Source: JAZSQT01 sp045538075
GTDB taxonomy: Bacteria; Chrysiogenota; Deferribacteres; Deferribacterales; Mucispirillaceae
Assembly: GCA_045538075.1 (NCBI GenBank)
Contig: JAZSQT010000046.1
Span: 1-50,106, forward strand
Reading direction: 5' to 3'
Length of the DNA stretch: 50,106 bases
How positions within the stretch are numbered: position 1 is the stretch's first letter; every line of letters starts with the position of its first letter. Below are positions 8,062-15,224 of the stretch, piece by piece. The translations under genes and the position numbers were made by a program. The notes under the pieces were generated by a model. It was not told the origin of the DNA and did no database searches. It saw only the letters and a program-made list of their open reading frames with translations.

Positions 8062-8735
8062 TGAAATTATCAAAATTATTTTTTTGGAGAAAATTCAAAA
8101 AAAAACGATCATTATACGATTTAGGTTCTATTGCTGCAGATAAAAATAATTTTAAATTGGCTTTTAAGTGTTTTTTAGAAGATGCTAAAAGAAATAAAAA
8201 TCCTAAATCTCAATTTTTAGTCGGTTTCTTTTTATTATATGGTAGTGGTGTAAAAAGAGATTACAATCTTGCACGACAATGGTTTCACGTTGCAGCAGCT
8301 CAAGAAAATAAAGATGCAATGTTTTATTTAGGTGAAATGTATAAAAACGGTAAAGGTGTAGAAAAAGATTTTAAAGAGGCTTTTGCTTGGTATATGGACG
8401 CAGCTTTATTAGGGCATGTTGAAGCACAATTTAATGTAGGATTTATGTATAAACAAGGCAAGGGTGTCAGAAAAGATTACGATGAGGCTGTTAAATGGCT
8501 TTTAATGGCAGCTGAAAAAGGCGATATGAAAGCTCAATATAATATGGGTATTATGTGTGCATCTGGTAAAGGAACTTTAAAAGATGATGAAGAGGCTTTT
8601 GAATGGTATAAAAAATCGGCTGAGCAAGGATATTCTATTGCTATGTATAATTTAGCCTATATGTATCAAAGTGGTAGAGGAGTAGAAAGAAATTATAAAG
8701 AAGCTGTTAAATGGTTTAAAAAATCAGGAGAATAG
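8061..8735 (+). CDS. Sel1-like repeat (TPR-type) protein
   Basis: 224 residues. About five Sel1 repeats of 36 residues follow each other, each with the A..G...A....G.MY..G.GV..D...A..W pattern (for example YLGEMYKNGKGVEKD, FNVGFMYKQGKGVRKD, YNMGIMCASGKGTLKD, YNLAYMYQSGRGVERN). Sel1 repeats form an alpha-helical scaffold for protein-protein contacts. No signal peptide is obvious; the N-terminus (MKLSKLFFWRKFKKKR) is strongly basic. It overlaps the upstream anchored protein by 1 nt, which suggests a shared complex. Its partner and process are unknown. Confidence 0.88.
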   Translation: MKLSKLFFWRKFKKKRSLYDLGSIAADKNNFKLAFKCFLEDAKRNKNPKSQFLVGFFLLYGSGVKRDYNLARQWFHVAAAQENKDAMFYLGEMYKNGKGVEKDFKEAFAWYMDAALLGHVEAQFNVGFMYKQGKGVRKDYDEAVKWLLMAAEKGDMKAQYNMGIMCASGKGTLKDDEEAFEWYKKSAEQGYSIAMYNLAYMYQSGRGVERNYKEAVKWFKKSGE

Positions 8736-8797
8736 TTTTTTTAGTAATAATATTTTTTATTTGTGATAAATTATACATTAAACATCTTATTTAATTC

Positions 8798-8826
8798 TTT
8801 ACTTGCTTAATCATTAATATTATATA
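8798..8826 (+). promoter_or_regulatory. birA promoter placed for a leaderless mRNA
   Basis: TTTACT (8798-8803), a 17-nt spacer and TATATA (8821-8826). The -10 ends 5 nt before the birA ATG (8832) and there is no Shine-Dalgarno, so the transcript could start at or next to the ATG. Confidence 0.4.
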
Positions 8827-8831
8827 TTTGT

Positions 8832-9593
8832 ATGTTTAATAAAGAATTATTTTCAGAATATATTAAAGCAGAGATATTAGGCAAAAATCTTTTATTGTTT
8901 GATAAATTAGATTCAACAAACACTTATCTTTTAGAAAATGATTTTGAAGTTGGGACTGTAGCCGTTGCAAATAATCAAATAAATGGTAAAGGAAGAAGTG
9001 GCAGAAGCTGGTTTAATAGTGATAAAGGGTTAGCATTTAGTGTAGTATTGCCTATATTAGAACCAAAATATTTATTACCGATAAATATTATAGCAGGTTT
9101 TTCAGTTATTGATGCTTTAAAAAAATACGTTCCAATCAAGTTAAAATGGCCAAATGATTGCGTTATAAATGGTAAAAAAGTTTGTGGAATATTGATAGAT
9201 ACGTCTTTCAACGGTTCAATCCTTGATAAAGTAGTATTAGGAATAGGTTTAAATATTGATAAAGTTGAATTTCCTATAGATATTAAAGATAAAGCAACTT
9301 TTGTTAATAAATGGAGTAATGTTAAGTTACAGAGAGAATTTATTTTAGCAAAAATATTAAATAAACTTGAAAATTATATAAATTTATTTATTAATAATAA
9401 CTTTGACATTGTTTTTTTATGGAAAGATTATTCAGATAATTTAGATAAAGAAATAAGTATCCATATAAATGGAAATATTAGTAAATACGTTGAAAAAGGC
9501 ATTAATTATGATGGGTGTCTTATCGTTATTAATGACGCAGGTAAGGAAGATTTGATTTTGTCGGGAGAAATTGGCTATGATTTTAGCAGTTGA
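8832..9593 (+). CDS. birA: Biotin-[acetyl-CoA-carboxylase] ligase, monofunctional
   Basis: 253 residues. It activates biotin as biotinyl-AMP and transfers it to the carrier lysine of biotin enzymes. The catalytic domain has LDSTNTYL, the biotin loop GKGRSGRSW (residues ~53-61), KWPNDCVINGKKVCGIL and GIGLNID; a short C-terminal SH3-like part follows. There is no N-terminal helix-turn-helix, so it cannot be the repressor-type BirA. The last 17 nt overlap coaX, giving a birA-coaX unit. Confidence 0.93.
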   Translation: MFNKELFSEYIKAEILGKNLLLFDKLDSTNTYLLENDFEVGTVAVANNQINGKGRSGRSWFNSDKGLAFSVVLPILEPKYLLPINIIAGFSVIDALKKYVPIKLKWPNDCVINGKKVCGILIDTSFNGSILDKVVLGIGLNIDKVEFPIDIKDKATFVNKWSNVKLQREFILAKILNKLENYINLFINNNFDIVFLWKDYSDNLDKEISIHINGNISKYVEKGINYDGCLIVINDAGKEDLILSGEIGYDFSS

Positions 9594-10350
9594 TATTGGT
9601 AATACTAATATAGTGTTAGGATTATTTAATGAGAAAGAAAATCCTATTCAACTTCGTATTAGAAGTGATAATTTTGCAACAACTGACGAATATGCTTCTA
9701 CAATATTATATCTATTTGAAAAAAATAATATAAACATAAGGGATATTGAAGGTGTAATTATTGGTAGTGTTGTTCCAAGATTGCAGTTTACAATGAGTAG
9801 ATTTGTCTTAAAGTATATGGGCATAAAAGCTATGACTGTTGGAGCTGGTATAAAATCTGGCATATCTATTAGAGTAGAAAATCATAAAGAAGTTGGAGCA
9901 GATAGAATAGCTAATGCAGTAGGAGCAATAAAAAAATTTGGTTCTCCTTGTATTGTTATTGATTTTGGAACTGCAACAACTTTTGATGTAGTAAATGCTA
10001 AAAGTGAATATATTGGTGGCGTAATTTGTCCTGGAATTAATATTGCTGTTGCAGGTTTGCATTCAAATACTGCAAAATTACCAGAAATTGAAATTACTAA
10101 ACCAGAATTTGTTATTGGTAAAAATACTGTTCATTCTATGCAGTCTGGTATCTATTATGGGTATGCCGGCTTAATTAATGGCCTTACTGAAAAAATATTA
10201 AATGAAGAATTTTCTGATTGTTCCAATGTCAATATTATTACTACAGGTGGTTTAGGTAGAATTTTTACTAATGATTTAAAATATAATGTAAAATATGAGC
10301 CTTTTCTTACTTTAGAAGGATTAAAATTTATATACGATAAAAATAAATAA
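9577..10350 (+). CDS. coaX: Type III pantothenate kinase
   Basis: About 257 residues. It phosphorylates pantothenate, the first step to coenzyme A. ASKHA-fold motifs: MILAVDIGNTNIVLGLF (phosphate 1, catalytic Asp), GSVVPRLQ, GADRIANAVGA, VIDFGTATTFDVV (phosphate 2), IGGVICPGINIA and ITTGGLG. I start it at ATG 9577, 9 nt after GGGAG (9563-9567); an upstream in-frame TTG (9571) is too close to that site. It overlaps birA by 17 nt and is probably co-transcribed. Confidence 0.94.
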   Translation: MILAVDIGNTNIVLGLFNEKENPIQLRIRSDNFATTDEYASTILYLFEKNNINIRDIEGVIIGSVVPRLQFTMSRFVLKYMGIKAMTVGAGIKSGISIRVENHKEVGADRIANAVGAIKKFGSPCIVIDFGTATTFDVVNAKSEYIGGVICPGINIAVAGLHSNTAKLPEIEITKPEFVIGKNTVHSMQSGIYYGYAGLINGLTEKILNEEFSDCSNVNIITTGGLGRIFTNDLKYNVKYEPFLTLEGLKFIYDKNK

Positions 10351-10358
10351 AATATGTG

Positions 10359-10388
10359 TTGAAAATAAATAAAAAATTATATTAATAT
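10359..10388 (+). promoter_or_regulatory. Possible promoter of the RodZ-like gene
   Basis: TTGAAA (10359-10364), an 18-nt spacer and TAATAT (10383-10388), 38 nt before the ATG at 10427. The surroundings are AT-rich, so the call is weak. Confidence 0.35.
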
Positions 10389-10426
10389 ACCTTAATTTTT
10401 TAATAATGACTTAAAGGATATATAAA

Positions 10427-11389
10427 ATGAGTGAATTATCTGAATTACTTAAAAATCGTAGATTAGAGCTTAAAAAAACTCCAATAGATGTTTCTACAGA
10501 TACACGAATAAGAGTCCAATATATTGAAGCAATAGATAATGGTGATTATAAATCGTTGCCATCGTATCTTCATACATACGGCTTTGTTAAACAGTATGCA
10601 GAATATTTAGGGTTTTCTTTTGATGAAATAAAAGAATTGTTTCAAAAAGAATGTCCTAAAGAAGGTGAAGTTCAACAAAATCAAAATATTGAATCAAATA
10701 AAGAAGAAAACACTAAAAGTAGTGGTAAATTAATTATATTTTTATTAGTTGTAGTTGTTTGCCTTATTAGTTGGTTTTTATATAACAATTTTAAATCTAA
10801 AGAAGAAGTTAATCATAGTAATATAAATAATATAGAAAGTGATTATAGTGCAGAAGTTGATACTAAAGAAACAGATAATAATATAGTTAGTAGTAATAAT
10901 GCAGAAAGTAGCGTTAATATTGATGATAATAGTGGTGATGTTTCATTAGATAATCAAGAAAATATTGATTTAAATACTGTAGATAATTTAAGTTCATCAA
11001 CAAATAATAATATTCAAACTACAGAAAATATAAACAATATTAATGCTCAAAATAATGATACAGTATCTCCTGCAATTCCTTTTAATACTACAACAGAAGT
11101 AGAGGAAGAGAAAGAACCTGAAATAAATTATATTAATCTTCATTTTACAGGTGAATGTTGGGTATTATTTAAATCTGATACTGGTCAAACAGAAGATTTT
11201 GTTGCCACTAATGGAACTAATAAAAGGCTACCATTTATTAAAGATTTTACTATTGATATAGGTAATGCTGCAAATATTTCAATGAGATATAAATCACAAC
11301 ATTTTACTAATTTTGGTAGAGATGGGCAAGCTCGCAGAGGTTTAAAATATTCTTTAACAGACGATATTTTAATTAGAGATAGAAATTAA
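10427..11389 (+). CDS. RodZ-like helix-turn-helix membrane protein
   Basis: 320 residues. Residues 1-75 form the HTH_25 domain (LLKNRRLELKKTPIDVSTDTRI...LPSYLHTYGFVKQYAEYLG) seen in RodZ. One transmembrane helix follows at about 103-121 (LIIFLLVVVVCLISWFLY). A long Asn/Ser/Asp-rich linker (roughly 125-220) leads to a C-terminal DUF4115-type beta domain (INLHFTGECWVLFKSDTGQTEDF...). RodZ binds MreB and couples it to wall elongation. No mre genes are in the window, so the name rests on domain order alone. Confidence 0.82.
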   Translation: MSELSELLKNRRLELKKTPIDVSTDTRIRVQYIEAIDNGDYKSLPSYLHTYGFVKQYAEYLGFSFDEIKELFQKECPKEGEVQQNQNIESNKEENTKSSGKLIIFLLVVVVCLISWFLYNNFKSKEEVNHSNINNIESDYSAEVDTKETDNNIVSSNNAESSVNIDDNSGDVSLDNQENIDLNTVDNLSSSTNNNIQTTENINNINAQNNDTVSPAIPFNTTTEVEEEKEPEINYINLHFTGECWVLFKSDTGQTEDFVATNGTNKRLPFIKDFTIDIGNAANISMRYKSQHFTNFGRDGQARRGLKYSLTDDILIRDRN

Positions 11390-11399
11390 ATAAATTTAG

Positions 11400-11435
11400 T
11401 TGACATATTTTTTAAATCATACTAAAAAGGTATGA
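11400..11435 (+). promoter_or_regulatory. Promoter with dyad operator of the Fe-S operon
   Basis: TTGACA (11400-11405), a 17-nt spacer and TAAAAA (11423-11428). The -10 lies in the centre of a perfect dyad TCATAC-N7-GTATGA (11417-11435). The placement is typical of a repressor operator; which regulator binds is unknown. Confidence 0.45.
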
Positions 11436-11482
11436 ATTAGAGTATTTTTTTAATGATTTAAAAATATGGGATTTTTTAGTAA

Positions 11483-12292
11483 ATGAAGTATAAAGTTGCT
11501 ATATATTCTGTTGACTATTTATTGCTTCTTGAATTTATGGAAAATATTGAAAGAGATTTCCAAAACATAGAAGTTTCAATATTTTGTCCAGAAAATATGG
11601 AAGATGAATTTTTAAGCGATTTAGATAGCTTTGTAGAAACAGATTTAAGTAAGATTTCTGATAAAGATGTTCTTATTCTTTTATCAAAACCAGAAGTAAC
11701 TTCTGAGATTATTGATAATTTTGACGGTAGTATCATAGATATTTCAGATTATAAGTTTTCATCTACTGCAGAAGTATTTAGAGTTGATGAGCCAATTAGG
11801 GCGATTTTAAAAAATATTGCAGTTCCTATAGAAAATGCATCAGTAGTATTACAATTACCTGCATGTGTATTTGGAAAAGATGGCGTTGAAGATTTGATGA
11901 TACAAACTAAGGATATTTTTTCTTTTACAAATAGTGAAAGCAAGTTTTTTTCTAATAGATTAGCTTTTAATATTCACTTTAATCCAATGAATCTTGTTGG
12001 TTTACCTGTTGGTAAGACTGTTGATGATTTTGCAGATGCTGGTGGTGATATATCTATTAGATTATTGCCGATATCTACAGTATTTACTATTGATATAAGT
12101 GCAACTGATACATTTGATTTAAAGACTGATGACGGTTATCTTGAAGCAAAAGGCTTTTTTACTACATCAGATATATCGGAAAGCAGTGATATTTTTGTCA
12201 TAAAAAGAAGAAATGGTTTTACTTTTTCTGGAGATTATATAAGAATATTAGTTAAATCTCTTGTTAACACTTTAAGAGAGGTTATAAGTTAA
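11483..12292 (+). CDS. Degenerate aspartate-semialdehyde-dehydrogenase-like protein
   Basis: 269 residues, against about 330-370 for an active ASADH. The order of segments recalls that family: an N-terminal nucleotide-binding-like part (residues 1-85, with LILLSKPEVTSEIIDNFDGSIIDIS), FGKDGVEDLMIQT, LAFNIHFNPM, then a strand-rich part (ISIRLLPISTVFTIDIS). The glycine-rich NADP loop is lost (YSVDYLL), and the segment that should carry the catalytic Cys is shortened to VVLQLPACVFGKDG. I infer a non-catalytic paralogue comparable to USG-1-type proteins. It overlaps the next gene by 1 nt, so a role alongside the Fe-S proteins is likely. The family assignment is tentative. Confidence 0.5.
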   Translation: MKYKVAIYSVDYLLLLEFMENIERDFQNIEVSIFCPENMEDEFLSDLDSFVETDLSKISDKDVLILLSKPEVTSEIIDNFDGSIIDISDYKFSSTAEVFRVDEPIRAILKNIAVPIENASVVLQLPACVFGKDGVEDLMIQTKDIFSFTNSESKFFSNRLAFNIHFNPMNLVGLPVGKTVDDFADAGGDISIRLLPISTVFTIDISATDTFDLKTDDGYLEAKGFFTTSDISESSDIFVIKRRNGFTFSGDYIRILVKSLVNTLREVIS

Positions 12293-13476
12293 TGAATCCA
12301 ATTTATTTAGATAATATTGCTGGGACTAAACCAGATAATAGAGTTGTTGAAGCTATGATGCCATTTATTTCAGAAAATTATGGCAACCCATCGGCTCATT
12401 TTTATCCCTTAGGCAGACAGTCTTATCTTGCTGTAAATAATGCTCGCAAACAAGTTGCAGAATTAATTAATGCAAATGATGAAGATATTATATTTACTTC
12501 TTGTGGAACAGAATCTAATAATTTAGCAATTAAGGGAATCCTTGCAAATACTTCTGATAAAAAGCATATTGTATTTAGTGAGATAGAGCATTTTTCTGTT
12601 CAAAATCCAATTATGAAAATGACTGCTAATGGTTATACATTTACGAAATTAAAAGTAGATAAAAATGGCAGAATAAACCTTGATGATTTAAGAAATTCAA
12701 TTAAATCAGATACAGCGTTAGTATGTATAGCACATGCTAACCCAGAAATTGGTGTTATCCAAGAAATTGAAGAAATAGGCAAAATCTGTGAAGAAAAGGG
12801 TGTTCATTTTCATATTGATGCAGTTGCAAGTTGTGGATTTGTTGAAGTTGATGTTAAAAAGTTTAAAGCCTCAACTTTAACTTTAGCTAGCCAAAATTTT
12901 TATGGTCCACGTGGAGTTGCTGCACTATATGTTGCTCCTAATGTAAAAATTAAATCTCTTTTTGACGGAGGTTTCCAAGAAAGAGGCTTAAGAAGTGGTA
13001 GCGAGAATGTAGCAGGTATTGTTGGACTTGGAAAAGCAGCAGAAATTGCAAAATTAGAAATGGCTGATTATTCTAAAAAAATGAGAGAATTAAGAGACAA
13101 ACTTATTGCTGGACTAAAAAGTCAATACGATTTTTTACATATTACTGGTGATGAAGAAAATAGGCTTCCATACCATGTTAGTTTTTGGGTGGAGTATATT
13201 GAAGGAGAATCTCTTCTAATGTGGTATGCACAAAAAAAAGTATTTGTTGCAAGTGGTTCAGCTTGTTCATCAAATATTTTAGCAGAAGATGAAGAAGACC
13301 TTGAAGCAAGCCATGTATTAACAGCAGTAGGTGTTCCTACAGATATTTGTGCTGGTTCAATCACAATGAGTTTATCAAAATATAATACGAATGAAGATAT
13401 TGATTACGTTCTTCAAGTTAGCCCAGAAATTATAGATAAACTTTGTGCAATGTCTCCAGCTTTTAATAGAAAATAA
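12292..13476 (+). CDS. IscS/NifS-family protein lacking the PLP lysine (probably not a desulfurase)
   Basis: 394 residues; it aligns end to end with IscS. Retained: His100 (EIEH, stacks on PLP), Asp176 (HIDAV), RSGSENVAGIVG and the mobile Cys loop SGSACSSN with Cys325. Changed, in E. coli numbering: PLP Lys206 is Asn202 (SQNFYGPRG instead of GHKIYGPKG), His205 is Gln, Ser203 is Ala, Gln183 is Ala179, Asn155 is Pro151, and substrate-binding Arg356 is Thr358 (ITMSLSK). The AAT codon of Asn202 is at 12895-12897. So many pocket losses with an intact Cys loop argue against a sequencing error. An archaeal precedent known to me is Archaeoglobus fulgidus IscS, which also lacks this lysine and binds IscU. 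Likely a scaffold or cluster-ligand partner of the IscU encoded 18 nt downstream. Confidence 0.9.
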   Translation: MNPIYLDNIAGTKPDNRVVEAMMPFISENYGNPSAHFYPLGRQSYLAVNNARKQVAELINANDEDIIFTSCGTESNNLAIKGILANTSDKKHIVFSEIEHFSVQNPIMKMTANGYTFTKLKVDKNGRINLDDLRNSIKSDTALVCIAHANPEIGVIQEIEEIGKICEEKGVHFHIDAVASCGFVEVDVKKFKASTLTLASQNFYGPRGVAALYVAPNVKIKSLFDGGFQERGLRSGSENVAGIVGLGKAAEIAKLEMADYSKKMRELRDKLIAGLKSQYDFLHITGDEENRLPYHVSFWVEYIEGESLLMWYAQKKVFVASGSACSSNILAEDEEDLEASHVLTAVGVPTDICAGSITMSLSKYNTNEDIDYVLQVSPEIIDKLCAMSPAFNRK

Positions 13477-13494
13477 ATTTTAAGGAGTTTTATT

Positions 13495-13923
13495 ATGTCT
13501 AATATGGGACCATATAGCGATTTAGTTATGGATCATTTTATGAACCCAAGAAATATGGGAGAAATAGAAAATGCAAATGCCATTGCAGAAGTTGGCAATC
13601 CGTCTTGTGGCGATGTTATGAAATTATATTTTTTAATTGATGATAATGGAGTTATTCAAGACGTTAAGTTTAAAACATTTGGTTGTGGAGCAGCAATTGC
13701 ATCAAGTTCTATGGCAACTGAACTTTTAAAAGGAGCAAAGGTAGAAGATGCTCTTAAACTTACTAACCAAGCAATAGTTGATGCTTTAGGAGGTTTGCCA
13801 CCTGCAAAAATCCATTGTTCTGTTATGGCAGAAGAAGCAGTTGAAGCTGCGTTAAAAGATTATTACGTTAAAATAGGCAAAGATGCGTCTATCGTTGATG
13901 AAATGAAATCAAATTTAAAATAA
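13495..13923 (+). CDS. iscU: Fe-S cluster scaffold IscU/NifU N-terminal type
   Basis: 142 residues. It assembles Fe-S clusters and passes them on. The three ligand Cys and the assisting Asp are intact: NPSCGDVM, TFGCGAAIASSS and KIHCSVMAEEA. LPPAK precedes the last Cys, matching the LPPVK motif that HscA-type chaperones bind. The Shine-Dalgarno AAGGAG is clear. It lies between the PLP-site-degenerate IscS homologue and the small Nfu gene, so the operon is a compact ISC assembly line. Confidence 0.93.
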   Translation: MSNMGPYSDLVMDHFMNPRNMGEIENANAIAEVGNPSCGDVMKLYFLIDDNGVIQDVKFKTFGCGAAIASSSMATELLKGAKVEDALKLTNQAIVDALGGLPPAKIHCSVMAEEAVEAALKDYYVKIGKDASIVDEMKSNLK

Positions 13924-13935
13924 GGAGTTGTATAA

Positions 13936-14163
13936 ATGGATTTAGAAACTAAAGTTAAAGAAATTCTTGATCAAGTTCGCCCTATGTTACAAGCTGATGG
14001 TGGCGACGTTGAGTTTTTAGGCATTACTGATGATAATGTTGTTAAAGTGTCTTTAAGAGGTGCTTGTGGTAGTTGTCCTTTTAGCACTATGACATTAAAA
14101 AATGGTATTGAAGCAAGAATTAAAGAAGCTATACCAGAAATCAAAGCAGTTGAATCTTTCTAA
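13936..14163 (+). CDS. Nfu-type Fe-S carrier (NifU C-terminal domain)
   Basis: 75 residues, exactly one NifU C-terminal domain: VRPMLQADGGDVEFLGI followed by the cluster-binding CxxC in GACGSCPFSTMTLKNGIE. Such proteins bind a 4Fe-4S cluster at a dimer interface and deliver it to targets. The Shine-Dalgarno AAGGAG is 7 nt upstream. It is the last gene of the operon, ending at a strong terminator. Confidence 0.93.
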   Translation: MDLETKVKEILDQVRPMLQADGGDVEFLGITDDNVVKVSLRGACGSCPFSTMTLKNGIEARIKEAIPEIKAVESF

Positions 14164-14169
14164 TAAATT

Positions 14170-14201
14170 TTTAATCCCCTTTTTTTTAAAAGGGGATTAA
14201 A
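14170..14201. terminator. Bidirectional terminator between nfu and pstS
   Basis: A perfect 14-bp stem (14170-14183 with 14188-14201) containing CCCCTTTT/AAAAGGGG and the loop TTTT, between convergent genes. T-rich sequence follows on both sides. Confidence 0.9.
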
Positions 14202-15203
14202 TTAATTTTTTATATATCCTTTTACGTATGTTTTTATTTCTTCTTGTAGGGATTTAGGTAACGGAACATAAAAAAGCTCTGTTGCAATTTTATCTCCATT
14301 ATTAAAACTCCACTCAAAAAATTTGTAAGTTTTTATTAAACTTTTTTGTCTGTTTTTTGATACAATAATAAATGTTGCTCCAGAAATAGGCCAAGATTTT
14401 TCACCCTCTGAATTAGTTATAAATAAACTATAAGATGAGTTTTTATCCCATTTAGCATTTTTTGCAGCTTCTGAAAAACTTTCTGTAGTAGGGGATACGG
14501 TATATCCAGATTTATTAATAAGTTTTGTATAAGCAATGTTATTTGATTTTGCGTAAGCAAATTCAACGTAACCTATAGAGTTTTTAATTTGTTTAACGTA
14601 TGAAGCAACTCCATCATTGCCTTTGCCACTAATTCCTTTTTTCCAATTTATAGATTTTCCTTTACCCATATTTTCTGCCCATTCTTTAGAATTTTCATAT
14701 AGATAATTTGTGAAAATGGCAGTAGTGCCAGAACTATCACTCCTTGAAACTACTGTAATATTATCATTGGGTAGCTTTAAATTAGAATTAAGTTTTACTA
14801 TTTTTGCATCATTCCATTTAGTAATTTTACCCATATAAATATCAGATATTATTTCTGCTGTTAGTATTAATTGATTTTCTTTAATTCCGTCAATATTTAC
14901 TATTATTACGACACCACCAATTAAAGCTGGAAATTGTATAAAATTATTTTTTATAATATTTTCATGGGATAATGGGTCGTCAGAGGCACCAAAATCTACC
15001 GTTTCTGCAGTAACTTGTCTAATGCCACCACCAGAACCAATACCTTGATAATTTACTCTTACTTTAGTATCTTTATTGTAAAAATATGCCCATGAAGTAT
15101 AAGCACCATAAGGAAACGTTGCTCCAGCTCCCATTACATTATAGTCTGCAAAAGAGTAATTTGAAAAAAATATTAAAAATAAAAAAGTAAAAAAATACTT
15201 CAT
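14202..15203 (-). CDS. pstS: Phosphate ABC transporter substrate-binding protein
   Basis: About 333 residues. It has a signal peptide (MKYFFTFLFLIFFSNYSFA) and then the PstS pattern: GAGATFPYGAYTSWA, the phosphate-site residues in YQGIGSGGGIRQV and DFGASDDPLS, IYMGKITKWND, VVSRSDSSGTT and SIGYVEFAYA. It captures periplasmic phosphate for PstCAB. ATG 15203 fits AGGAG six nt upstream; an earlier in-frame TTG (15209) abuts that site. Unusually it is the last gene of the pst-pho cluster, 21 nt after phoR. Confidence 0.93.
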   Translation of the reverse strand: MKYFFTFLFLIFFSNYSFADYNVMGAGATFPYGAYTSWAYFYNKDTKVRVNYQGIGSGGGIRQVTAETVDFGASDDPLSHENIIKNNFIQFPALIGGVVIIVNIDGIKENQLILTAEIISDIYMGKITKWNDAKIVKLNSNLKLPNDNITVVSRSDSSGTTAIFTNYLYENSKEWAENMGKGKSINWKKGISGKGNDGVASYVKQIKNSIGYVEFAYAKSNNIAYTKLINKSGYTVSPTTESFSEAAKNAKWDKNSSYSLFITNSEGEKSWPISGATFIIVSKNRQKSLIKTYKFFEWSFNNGDKIATELFYVPLPKSLQEEIKTYVKGYIKN

Positions 15204-15224
15204 ATTCAACTCCTACATAAATAA

